A stretch of 64,000 nt of DNA from Jeotgalibacillus marinus (GTDB taxonomy: Bacteria > Bacillota > Bacilli > Bacillales > Jeotgalibacillaceae): the NCBI RefSeq assembly GCF_040801915.1, contig NZ_JBFMIA010000001.1, positions 248,001 to 312,000 of the forward strand, written 5' to 3'. The notes beneath the pieces are model-generated. The model had not been told where the DNA came from and made no database searches. It saw only the letters and a program-made list of their open reading frames with translations. This document shows, piece by piece, positions 35,838 through 43,813 of this stretch; position 1 is the first letter of the stretch, and the number at the start of each line of letters is the position of its first letter. A program made the translations under genes and the position numbers.

Positions 35838-36317
35838 TTAACGAGTCATCTGTCTAGCATGAGGTTTTTTTGAACGTGGAGGTCCAAGTATCTCGGCTAA
35901 AACGATTCCATTGACAAGGTCTTTTTTCTGCAAACCATCTTTTATTGAAAGTTTTTTAATCTTGGATGGTTCGAAAGCTTTCGATGTGTTAGGTCTCGTT
36001 TGTAAGCGGCTAGATCTCGGATTCTCTATAGTTCTAGAGAGCTCAACAACCGGCACCGGCTTAATGACAGGCGGTTGTATGCTCCTTGGTTTTGATTGTT
36101 CAATCTCAGCTTTTTGTCTATCGTATTCTGTGGCAAGGTCCTTCGCCCTACGATCAAATGCTTGTCTAGCATTTTTTACACGTTCTTGCATTGCTGATTG
36201 TTCAGGGGAAACAGGAGCTGTTGGCCTTGTTTTAGGCTCCTGCTTTCCTTCTTTTTTCTTTTGATTGTTAAGCATACTGATAATACCTGCAATAATTGCC
36301 ATAATGATTAATTCCAT
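35838..36317 (-). CDS. Hypothetical protein in the yqfB position
   Basis: A 159-residue protein: a short N-terminal membrane segment (MELIIMAIIAGIISML), then a long basic, proline-rich and probably disordered cytoplasmic region with a coiled-coil-like stretch (ERVKNARQAFDRRAKDLATEYDRQKAEIEQ). It is the third gene after nfeD and floA, where B. subtilis has the short yqfB. I do not recognise a domain; a membrane-raft partner role is inferred from context only. The SD GGAGGG is followed at once by its complement CCCTCC. Confidence 0.75.
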   Translation of the reverse strand: MELIIMAIIAGIISMLNNQKKKEGKQEPKTRPTAPVSPEQSAMQERVKNARQAFDRRAKDLATEYDRQKAEIEQSKPRSIQPPVIKPVPVVELSRTIENPRSSRLQTRPNTSKAFEPSKIKKLSIKDGLQKKDLVNGIVLAEILGPPRSKKPHARQMTR

Positions 36318-36369
36318 GGAGGGACCCTCCCTTCTGGATCATTCTTGCTTTTATACTTCTTTGAGGAAT

Positions 36370-37353
36370 TTAATTTTCTTCTTTATTATCAGATATTTTA
36401 CCGATTGAATCACGCATATCTGTATCTGCATCGATATTTTTAATGTTCATGTAATCCATCACACCAATGTTTCCTTCACGGAGCGCTTCAGCCATCGCAA
36501 GCGGTACTTCTGCTTCTGCTTCAACCACTTTCGCTCTCATTTCTTCTACGCGTGCTGTCATTTCTTGCTCATGTGCTACAGCCATTGCACGACGTTCTTC
36601 CGCTTTTGCTTGAGCAATATTTTTATCTGCTTCAGCTTGTTCGATTTGAAGTGAGGCACCGATGTTTTTACCGATATCAACGTCTGCGATATCGATCGAG
36701 AGAATTTCAAATGCAGTACCAGAGTCTAACCCTTTACCAAGAACGGTTTGAGAAATTAAATCTGGGTTTTCAAGAACTTTTTTGTGGTTGTCGCTTGAAC
36801 CGATTGTACTAACAATCCCTTCACCTACACGAGCAACGATAGTATCTTCACCCGCACCACCGACAAGACGCTCGATGTTTGCACGAACTGTAATACGTGC
36901 TTTCGCTTTCACTTCAATTCCATCCATCGCAACACCGGCAATAAATGGTGTCTCAATTACTCTAGGATTTACACTCATTTGAACCGCTTGTAGTACGTCA
37001 CGACCTGCTAGATCGATTGCAGCACAACGTTCAAAGGCAAGCTCAATATTTGCACGTTGTGCTGCGATTAGCGCATTCACAACGCGGTCTACGTTACCAC
37101 CAGCTAGGTAATGACTTTCAAGTTGGTTAATTGATACATCAACACCTGCTTTTGATGCTTTAATCATCGGGTTAATTACACGGCTAGGAATAACACGTCT
37201 TAAGCGCATACCCACCAATGTAAAGATACTTACTTTTACACCTGCAGCTAATGCTGAAATCCATAGCATAACAGGAACAAATGTGAATAATACACTTAGT
37301 GCAATAACTACTGCTGCGATAATAACGAGTAACATAATTGCTTCTGGACCCAT
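36370..37353 (-). CDS. floA: Flotillin-like protein FloA
   Basis: A 327-residue SPFH-type scaffold of functional membrane microdomains. An N-terminal membrane hairpin (about 4-50) precedes the SPFH-like domain (RITVRANIERLVGGAGEDTIVARVGEG) and an Ala/Glu-rich coiled coil (ADKNIAQAKAEERRAMAVAHEQEMTARVEEMRAK, about 230-295). It lies 20 bp after nfeD, its usual partner. AGAGGAG precedes the ATG. Confidence 0.95.
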   Translation of the reverse strand: MGPEAIMLLVIIAAVVIALSVLFTFVPVMLWISALAAGVKVSIFTLVGMRLRRVIPSRVINPMIKASKAGVDVSINQLESHYLAGGNVDRVVNALIAAQRANIELAFERCAAIDLAGRDVLQAVQMSVNPRVIETPFIAGVAMDGIEVKAKARITVRANIERLVGGAGEDTIVARVGEGIVSTIGSSDNHKKVLENPDLISQTVLGKGLDSGTAFEILSIDIADVDIGKNIGASLQIEQAEADKNIAQAKAEERRAMAVAHEQEMTARVEEMRAKVVEAEAEVPLAMAEALREGNIGVMDYMNIKNIDADTDMRDSIGKISDNKEEN

Positions 37354-37373
37354 TTACTCTTCCACTCCTCTTT

Positions 37374-38690
37374 TTATTCAGCTTCTCGAACAATAATACG
37401 AGAACCTTCTACTTTGACTACTCTCACTTTTTTTTCTTTATTAATATAGCCACCTTCAGTGACTGCATCAATCCGTTCCTCATCAATAATGATTGTTCCG
37501 GACGGACGAAGTGGTGTTCTCGTTAAACCAATTTTCCCAACCAATTCATGCCGGTGAACATTAGAAACGAAACCACTTTCCGCGTTTGTCGAATCCCTCA
37601 AGATGATCTTTTTTAACAAATCAAGATTTTTACCAAGAAATTTCACCATGATCACCATCCCGATCACTGCTACGAGCAATGCAATAGATATGGAAATACC
37701 CATAAAGACGATATTATTGCCCGCAAGCAAGATACTTACAAAAACTGCGGCCAAACCAAGTATACCCAAAATGCCTCCAGCAACAAAAAACTCAGCAATA
37801 ATCAGAGCCACACCGATTAAGAAAAGAATCATTACTTCAAAGCCTGCCAACCCTGCGACAAGATGACCGAAAAAGAACATCATAAGCGCAATCAGCCCCA
37901 TTGTACCTGCTACACCAAAGCCAGGAGAGTATAATTCAACAACTAGCCCTAAACTCGCGACGGAAAGTAATATCGGTACAATGATCGGGTTTGTTATAAA
38001 TCGTGCTAAGTTTTCTAAGAAGCTCGGTTCAATCGTACGAACTTCAGCATTTTGAAATCCTAACTCCACTAAAAGAGCATCCAAATTATCGACCGTTCCT
38101 TCAGAGTAACCAACTTCAAATGCTTGGCTATGCGTAAGCGTTAACAACTCACCTTCAGGAGCCCAGTCTTCAATATCGATTGATGCATCCGCCATCGCTC
38201 GTGCATACTTAGGATCACGGTTATGTTCAGATGACTCAGCAGCCACTGTCATAGCAGCTAGCCAATTGCTTTGCGCCTTCTTGTCTGCATCGCTGCCCGA
38301 AGAAGTAATAACAGCTGCTGCACCCATTTTACCTGAATTCGTCATGTAAATTTCATCGGCGTACAATGCGATAAAGGCACCTGCAGAGATCGCGTTTGGA
38401 TTGACAAATGCGATGGTTCTCAAATCAGTTTTTTCAAAAGCTTGTGCGATCTCATCAGCCGCGTCAACTGCTCCGCCGGGTGTATCGATGTCGAAAATAA
38501 TGGCAGCTGCACTTGCTTCCTCTGCTTCTTCAATCGATCGTTCAAGAAAAGAGGCAAGCCCTCGTTCTACTTCTTTTTCTAGTGGCGCTACATATACAAC
38601 TTCATCAGCAGCCTTCACTGGTTGAAACGTAAATATAAGTGAGAATAAGAAAGCAGCGGCTAAAAATAATACTGTCCCCTTACGGATCAC
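37374..38690 (-). CDS. yqeZ: NfeD-family membrane protein with ClpP-like serine protease domain
   Basis: A 438-residue protein: signal peptide (GTVLFLAAAFLFSLIFTFQPVKAA), ClpP/SppA-like domain (about 30-225) with the GGAVDAADEI and NPNAISAGAFIAL stretches (catalytic Ser in the latter, Lys in NSGKMGAAA), several membrane helices (about 235-365) and a C-terminal NfeD OB fold (GKIGLTRTPLRPSGTIIIDEERIDAVTEGG). It works with flotillin. GTG start at 38690 after GAGGAGGG. A SigW-type promoter lies 40 bases upstream. Confidence 0.93.
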   Translation of the reverse strand: MIRKGTVLFLAAAFLFSLIFTFQPVKAADEVVYVAPLEKEVERGLASFLERSIEEAEEASAAAIIFDIDTPGGAVDAADEIAQAFEKTDLRTIAFVNPNAISAGAFIALYADEIYMTNSGKMGAAAVITSSGSDADKKAQSNWLAAMTVAAESSEHNRDPKYARAMADASIDIEDWAPEGELLTLTHSQAFEVGYSEGTVDNLDALLVELGFQNAEVRTIEPSFLENLARFITNPIIVPILLSVASLGLVVELYSPGFGVAGTMGLIALMMFFFGHLVAGLAGFEVMILFLIGVALIIAEFFVAGGILGILGLAAVFVSILLAGNNIVFMGISISIALLVAVIGMVIMVKFLGKNLDLLKKIILRDSTNAESGFVSNVHRHELVGKIGLTRTPLRPSGTIIIDEERIDAVTEGGYINKEKKVRVVKVEGSRIIVREAE

Positions 38691-38731
38691 AGAAATCCCT
38701 CCTCTTAAACGTTACTTCTCACTACCTTCAT

Positions 38732-38757
38732 TACGTTTTAAATTAGAAAAGGTTTCA
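38732..38757 (-). promoter_or_regulatory. SigW-type promoter of yqeZ-floA-yqfB
   Basis: On the minus strand TGAAAC (38752-38757) is followed after exactly 16 bp by CGTA (38732-38735), the SigW consensus. The B. subtilis yqeZ operon is a known SigW target, so regulation by envelope stress or alkaline shock is expected. A second possible start, TTGACA-N17-TATGTT, lies slightly upstream. Confidence 0.85.
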
Positions 38758-38860
38758 TTCTTTTAAAAAACATAAATAGTTTTTTAAGTACTGTCAATCA
38801 TAAAATGGTTAGCAGTATGTAAAAAAACTGATCCTCTACATTGTGAACAGACAATCAGCC

Positions 38861-38900
38861 AAAAATCAAGCCGTGATGAGTAAATCACCACAGCTTGATT
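38861..38900 (-). terminator. Intrinsic terminator of rpsU-yqeY
   Basis: AATCAAGC pairs with GCTTGATT, extended through GTGATG/CACCAC with mismatches, and a T5 run follows on the minus strand. It starts 39 bases below the yqeY stop. Confidence 0.82.
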
Positions 38901-38938
38901 GGTAACTGATTGATACACATGTATGTGATCAGCTATTT

Positions 38939-39385
38939 TTATGATAAGTGCTGTTGAACGATTGCATTTACTCGTCCACCATCTGCTTTGCCTTTTACTT
39001 TTGGCATCAATGCACTCATAACCTTACCCATATCAGCTTTAGAAGAAGCATTGACATCGCTAATCGTTTGGATAACGATCGACTTAAGCTCTTCGTCTGA
39101 TAATTGACGAGGCATATAGGTTTCAATTAACGCAATTTCGGATACAAGCTTATCAGCTAAGTCATCACGACCAGCATTTTTAAACTCTTGATATGAGTCT
39201 TTCCGTTGCTTTAATTCACGAGAAAGAACGGTCAATGCTTCGTCATCTGTCAATTCTTGTCTTCCGAGTTTGTAACCCTCATTTTGTAAAGAAGATTTGA
39301 CCATACGAATAACCGAAAGATTATCTCTTTCTTTGTTTTTCATCGCTTTTTTCATGTCTTGGTTAAGACGCTCAAGAAGACTCAA
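38939..39385 (-). CDS. yqeY: GatB/YqeY domain protein
   Basis: A 148-residue helical protein with the YqeY domain related to the C-terminus of GatB (MKKAMKNKERDNLSVIRMVKSSLQNEGYKLGRQELTDDEALTVL, with ADMGKVMSALMPKVKGKADGG at the end). Possible tRNA-linked role, not proven. TTG start at 39385 after AGAGGGTG, 22 bp downstream of rpsU. Confidence 0.93.
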   Translation of the reverse strand: MSLLERLNQDMKKAMKNKERDNLSVIRMVKSSLQNEGYKLGRQELTDDEALTVLSRELKQRKDSYQEFKNAGRDDLADKLVSEIALIETYMPRQLSDEELKSIVIQTISDVNASSKADMGKVMSALMPKVKGKADGGRVNAIVQQHLS

Positions 39386-39407
39386 TTATAGCACCCTCTA
39401 TTCCGAT

Positions 39408-39581
39408 TTAGAACTTACGCTTTCTTGCTGCTTCAGACTTTTTCTTACGCTTCACACTTGGCTTTTCATAGAATTCACGTTTTCTGAATTCTTGTAAAGT
39501 TCCAGCCTTTGATGTAGTCTTTTTGAAGCGGCGAAGAGCATCTTCAAGCGATTCGTTTTTGCGAACAACCGTTTTTGACAT
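39408..39581 (-). CDS. rpsU: 30S ribosomal protein bS21
   Basis: A 57-residue, highly basic ribosomal protein (MSKTVVRKNESLEDALRRFKK...KKKSEAARKRKF), normal length. The ATG at 39581 is preceded by GGAGGGAGGG; the few codons upstream are not part of the gene. Cotranscribed with yqeY. Confidence 0.97.
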   Translation of the reverse strand: MSKTVVRKNESLEDALRRFKKTTSKAGTLQEFRKREFYEKPSVKRKKKSEAARKRKF

Positions 39582-39661
39582 CTCTCTTTCCCTCCCTCCG
39601 AACACACTACACTTACAAGTTCAAGCAAAGAGAACAACGAGAAGTCATTCTTCATTGCATG

Positions 39662-39708
39662 CAGTAAGATAGGGATACTTACTGACATTCATGGGATCAA
39701 GCCCCATG
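39662..39708 (-). promoter_or_regulatory. Structured rpsU leader with two hairpins
   Basis: The rpsU 5' leader of about 130 nt contains two clean stem-loops. CATGGG pairs with CCCATG (39690-39708), and CAGTAAG with CTTACTG (39662-39684). They could be an autoregulatory or RNA-stability structure. Confidence 0.5.
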
Positions 39709-39717
39709 TACTTATCT

Positions 39718-39746
39718 AGTATAATATATCGTTCTGTATGGGTCAA
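39718..39746 (-). promoter_or_regulatory. SigA-type promoter of rpsU-yqeY
   Basis: On the minus strand TTGACC (39741-39746) and TATACT (39718-39723) are separated by 17 bp. Confidence 0.82.
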
Positions 39747-39900
39747 CCTTATTTACAACAAAAGCGCTAGCGGCTCGTTTGATCCGACAAACATGACAGA
39801 TTGACTCCCTTTGCCAACTACTCAGTGCATTTTAAAGAAGCTTGCATTACAGTATTGATAGACAACACCACTGTGAATTTTTCAAATACTATTTAATTGA

Positions 39901-40572
39901 CTAATAATCGCTATCTGCCACTAGTCCTTGAAGGATTTTCACACCAGAACTAGCACCTATTCTTGTTGCTCCTGCCTCGATCATTTGGTTAGCGTCTTCA
40001 GTAGAACGAACGCCTCCCGATGCTTTTACTCCAATCTCGGCTCCCACTGTTTTTCTCATCAATTGGATATCTTCTACTGTTGCTCCACCAGTTGAGAACC
40101 CTGTAGATGTCTTAACATAGTCTGTTCCCGCTGCAACGGCCAGCTCACAAGCACGAACTTTTTCTTCCTCAGTTAGTAGAGAAGTTTCGATGATCACTTT
40201 TGTTAACGCATTTCCTTTAGCAGCATCAACAACCGCTTGGATATCTTGTTGTACAACATCAAATTGCATGCTTTTTAATGCCCCTATGTTAATAACCATA
40301 TCAACTTCCGTTGCGCCATCTTCAATTGCTTGCTTCGTTTCGAATGCTTTTGTTTCTGTGGCAGAAGCACCTAAAGGAAAGCCAATAACAGTACAAACTT
40401 TGACATCCGTACCTTCTAAAAGTTTACTTGCAAGACTTACCCAAGTAGGATTCACACAGACAGACATAAATCCGTGTTCACTTGCTTCCTGACATAGTTC
40501 AGTAATTTGTTCATTTGTTGCTTCTGGTTTCAATAATGTGTGATCGATCATTTTAGCAATATTTACAGACAT
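39901..40572 (-). CDS. deoC: Deoxyribose-phosphate aldolase
   Basis: Cleaves deoxyribose 5-phosphate to acetaldehyde and glyceraldehyde 3-phosphate in nucleoside catabolism. About 223 residues of a TIM barrel. The Schiff-base lysine is in YVKTSTGFSTGGATVED, a second conserved Lys in GVKASGGVRS, and Asp in VDMVINIGAL. Of two close ATGs, the second (40572) has the right spacing from AAGGAG. Confidence 0.95.
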   Translation of the reverse strand: MSVNIAKMIDHTLLKPEATNEQITELCQEASEHGFMSVCVNPTWVSLASKLLEGTDVKVCTVIGFPLGASATETKAFETKQAIEDGATEVDMVINIGALKSMQFDVVQQDIQAVVDAAKGNALTKVIIETSLLTEEEKVRACELAVAAGTDYVKTSTGFSTGGATVEDIQLMRKTVGAEIGVKASGGVRSTEDANQMIEAGATRIGASSGVKILQGLVADSDY

Positions 40573-40651
40573 AATCATTCTCCTTTTTTTAGATGTATGT
40601 ACCTACCATAGCATCTTGTATATGATTTGGCGAGATGATTGGTGATGTTTC

Positions 40652-40726
40652 AAAAAAAGAACGTGCCTCTGAGATCCTTGTTCTCCCGAATAATCTACCA
40701 TGCGGGAAAAGCCTCTAAGCACGTTC
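40652..40726 (-). terminator. Large hairpin terminator of mtaB
   Basis: GAACGTGC (40659-40666) pairs with GCACGTTC (40719-40726) around a 52-nt interior that contains a second CCCG/CGGG helix. A T7 run follows on the minus strand. It is unusually large for a simple terminator. Confidence 0.8.
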
Positions 40727-40736
40727 AGTATTTTAT

Positions 40737-42077
40737 TTATGAGCTAACTTCTTCATGCTCAAGCACACGAACAAATTCACCTTTGTTAAATGGATAGCCA
40801 GCTGCAGTAATTTTTACTTTCACAAGTTTGCCCACCATCTCTTCACTAGCAGGGAATACGACTTTCAAGTAATTATCTGTGTACCCAACATACTGTTTTC
40901 CTGTTGGATCTTCTTTATATTTTTCTTCAGGAATCACTTCAAGCACGCCGTTTTCAAAAAGGGATGCGTACTCTTTTGCCAATTGGTCTGACAAAGTAAT
41001 TAAACGATGCACACGTTCGTTTTTCTTTTCTTCGCCCACTTGATCATCCATTCGTGCAGCAGGTGTGCCGGTTCGTTGTGAATAAGGGAATACGTGCAGT
41101 TCAGAAAACTTTTGATCTTTAATGAATTGAAAAGTTTCCATAAACTCTTCTTCAGTCTCACCTGGAAAACCAACAATCACATCAGACGTCACCGCTAGAC
41201 CAGGTAAGGCTTTTTTTAGCTTTTCCAGTCTTTCAGCGAAAAACTCCATCGTGTATTTGCGGCGCATTCTTTTTAAAACGGCATTTGATCCTGATTGAAG
41301 TGGAATGTGTAAATGACGAACGACCACGTTTGAGCGATCAATCACGTCAATGACTTCATCCGTGAGTTGACTTGCTTCGATGGAAGAAATGCGAATTCGC
41401 TTAAGACCTTTAACTTGCTTTTCCAAATCTGTTAGCAACATAGCAAGGTTATAATCTTTCATGTCTTCTCCGTACCCACCTGTATGAATTCCAGTTAAAA
41501 CAATTTCTTTGTAACCTGCATCAACAAGCTGTTGTGCTTGGTAAAGAACATCCTTTGGATCCCGTGAACGCATAAGTCCTCTGGCCCAAGGAATGATACA
41601 GAAAGTACAGAAGTTGTTACAACCTTCTTGAATCTTAAGTGAAGCACGTGTTCTGTCTGCAAATGCTGGAACATCTAATTCCTCATACACACGATTTTTC
41701 ATAATGTTTGTCACACCATTAATTGGTTGTCTTTCAACTTTATATTGCTCAATATACTCAAGCATTTTCGTTCGATCCTGTGTGCCAACTACCACGTCAA
41801 CACCAGGAATCGCCATAATTTCTGCTGGAGATGTTTGAGCGTAACATCCGGTAACGCAAATGACTGCATCAGGATTTTTCCGTATGGCACGACGAATGAC
41901 CTGACGGCTTTTTTTATCACCAGTATTTGTTACTGTGCACGTATTGATAACATATACATCGGATGTTTGGTCATAGTCTACTCGTTCATAGCCATTGGAT
42001 TTAAACAGTTGCCATATTGCCTCTGTTTCGTAATGATTAACCTTGCATCCAAGTGTATGAAATGCGACTGTTGCCAT
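40737..42077 (-). CDS. mtaB: tRNA (t6A37) methylthiotransferase MtaB
   Basis: Radical-SAM enzyme converting t6A37 to ms2t6A in tRNA. 446 residues: UPF0004 domain with cluster cysteines (TLGCKVN, NTCTVT, VTGCYAQ), radical SAM CNNFCTFC near residue 150, and a C-terminal TRAM domain. First member of its family below the heat-shock genes, 4 bp after rsmE. GGGGTG precedes the ATG. Confidence 0.96.
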   Translation of the reverse strand: MATVAFHTLGCKVNHYETEAIWQLFKSNGYERVDYDQTSDVYVINTCTVTNTGDKKSRQVIRRAIRKNPDAVICVTGCYAQTSPAEIMAIPGVDVVVGTQDRTKMLEYIEQYKVERQPINGVTNIMKNRVYEELDVPAFADRTRASLKIQEGCNNFCTFCIIPWARGLMRSRDPKDVLYQAQQLVDAGYKEIVLTGIHTGGYGEDMKDYNLAMLLTDLEKQVKGLKRIRISSIEASQLTDEVIDVIDRSNVVVRHLHIPLQSGSNAVLKRMRRKYTMEFFAERLEKLKKALPGLAVTSDVIVGFPGETEEEFMETFQFIKDQKFSELHVFPYSQRTGTPAARMDDQVGEEKKNERVHRLITLSDQLAKEYASLFENGVLEVIPEEKYKEDPTGKQYVGYTDNYLKVVFPASEEMVGKLVKVKITAAGYPFNKGEFVRVLEHEEVSS

Positions 42078-42081
42078 TTTT

Positions 42082-42834
42082 TCACCCCATTAATTCAAAA
42101 TGATATGAGATTGCTGCCAATGCATAGAGTGGAGCTGTCTCAGTTCGTAGTATTCTTGGTCCAAAACCACAGCTGATTGCACCGACTTCTTGTAATTGTG
42201 TAACCTCTTTTTCGGATAAGCCACCTTCAGGTCCGACAACAACAAGAATGGACTGGTGTGCTAAAACATTCGAAAGTGCCCGCGCAAAAAGAGACCTCTC
42301 TCCCTGTTTGGCTTGCTCTTCATAAGCAACAATGATCCAGTCAAACGATAATGCAGATGTAAGCAACTCCTTAAATGAAACAGGAGCAGTTACATCTGGC
42401 AGATGGTATCGGTGCGATTGTTCAGCTGCTTCTTTCGCAATTTTAGACCATCTATCCACTTTTTTTGCACCTTTTTTATGTTCCCATTTTACAATAGACC
42501 GCGAAGCGGTAAATGGTAAAAACGAATAAGCGCCAAGTTCTGTCGCTTTTTGGATGACAAGTTCTAACTTGTCACCTTTTGGTAAGCCGTGTGCAATCGT
42601 AACCTTAACGGGTAGTTCTGGAGATTGGTCTTCGAAAAATTCAACAACACATTGCACACCATGTTCAGTTATTTTTTCAATCCTACACACTGCACTTAAT
42701 TCGTTTGAAAAAACACTGATGAGTTGATCGTCTTGTTTCATCCTCATTACTCGAGTAATGTGGTGTCCATCATCGCCCGTAATGAAAAAACGGTTATCTT
42801 CATCTGGCTGCTGATCAATAAAATAACGCTGCAT
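42082..42834 (-). CDS. rsmE: 16S rRNA (uracil(1498)-N3)-methyltransferase
   Basis: A 250-residue SPOUT-class methyltransferase with an N-terminal PUA-like domain and the knot motifs HGLPKGDKLELVIQKATELG, VVGPEGGLSEKEV and LGPRILRTETAPLYALAAI-like terminus (here FGPRILRTETA). 2 bp from prmA and 4 bp from mtaB, so part of the extended dnaK operon. Confidence 0.96.
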   Translation of the reverse strand: MQRYFIDQQPDEDNRFFITGDDGHHITRVMRMKQDDQLISVFSNELSAVCRIEKITEHGVQCVVEFFEDQSPELPVKVTIAHGLPKGDKLELVIQKATELGAYSFLPFTASRSIVKWEHKKGAKKVDRWSKIAKEAAEQSHRYHLPDVTAPVSFKELLTSALSFDWIIVAYEEQAKQGERSLFARALSNVLAHQSILVVVGPEGGLSEKEVTQLQEVGAISCGFGPRILRTETAPLYALAAISYHFELMG

Positions 42835-42836
42835 GA

Positions 42837-43793
42837 CTATTCTCCTGCATGGTCTGTTGGTTTTTTGGCAATAATTGCAACCCAGTCTTCCATTGCAATG
42901 ACTTCCTCAATGACAAACCCAGCTGTGATCAACTCGTCTTTCACTTGTTTTTTCTTTTGCTGAATAATCCCTGATGTAATAAATGTTCCACCTGGTAGGA
43001 CGAGTTTATACGCATCCTCTACAAATAGCATAATTACTTCCGCTAAAATATTTGCAACAATCACTTCAGCTTGTTCTGTTTGTTCAGTTAATAAATTCCC
43101 TTGTTGTACAGAAACCTTATGACTGACATTGTTTAGTTTAATATTTTCTCGTGCAGAAGTAACTGCAACTTCATCCAAATCAAGCGCACGAATATCTTTT
43201 GCTTGGAGTAAAGCTGAAGCAATACTTAAAACACCTGAGCCTGTTCCTACATCAATGATGCGGTCTCCCTCTTTCACCATTCGTTCAAGCGCTTGAATAC
43301 ACATCACGGTTGTTGGGTGTGTTCCTGTTCCAAACGCCATTCCTGGATCAAGTTCGATGATAAGTTCATCACTTGACACTGGGGTATAGTCTTCCCATGT
43401 TGGAACAATCGTGAATGTTGAAGATATTTTCACTGGATGGTAGTACTTTTTCCAAGCAGTTGCCCAATCTTCTTCATTTACTTCACTAATCTCCACCATA
43501 TTCGCCCCAATATCAATATCAAAGGCTTTCAGATTAGTAATGGCTTGCTTAATCCCATCAACCGTTTCAGCTAAAAAGCTATTGACTGAAATGTACGCTT
43601 TAACGTTTACACCTGTATCTGGGTAATCGTCAGGATCGAGTTGGTAGATTTCACCAAACTTATCTACTCTTTCTTTAGTAAGTTCTTTGGGATCTTCGAT
43701 GACAACACCACTGGCCCCCGCTTCATGCAAAATGTTGGATATCGGCTCAATCGCCTCGTTTGTTGTATGAATGCTTATCTCGGACCAATTCAT
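42837..43793 (-). CDS. prmA: Ribosomal protein uL11 methyltransferase
   Basis: SAM-dependent methyltransferase modifying L11. 318 residues: substrate-recognition N-terminus, conserved ELDPGMAFGTGTHPTT, SAM motif IIDVGTGSGVLSIAS and catalytic-site VANILAEVI. It lies 20 bp after dnaJ. Confidence 0.96.
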   Translation of the reverse strand: MNWSEISIHTTNEAIEPISNILHEAGASGVVIEDPKELTKERVDKFGEIYQLDPDDYPDTGVNVKAYISVNSFLAETVDGIKQAITNLKAFDIDIGANMVEISEVNEEDWATAWKKYYHPVKISSTFTIVPTWEDYTPVSSDELIIELDPGMAFGTGTHPTTVMCIQALERMVKEGDRIIDVGTGSGVLSIASALLQAKDIRALDLDEVAVTSARENIKLNNVSHKVSVQQGNLLTEQTEQAEVIVANILAEVIMLFVEDAYKLVLPGGTFITSGIIQQKKKQVKDELITAGFVIEEVIAMEDWVAIIAKKPTDHAGE

Positions 43794-43813
43794 TCTACCA
43801 ACTCCATTCCCTT

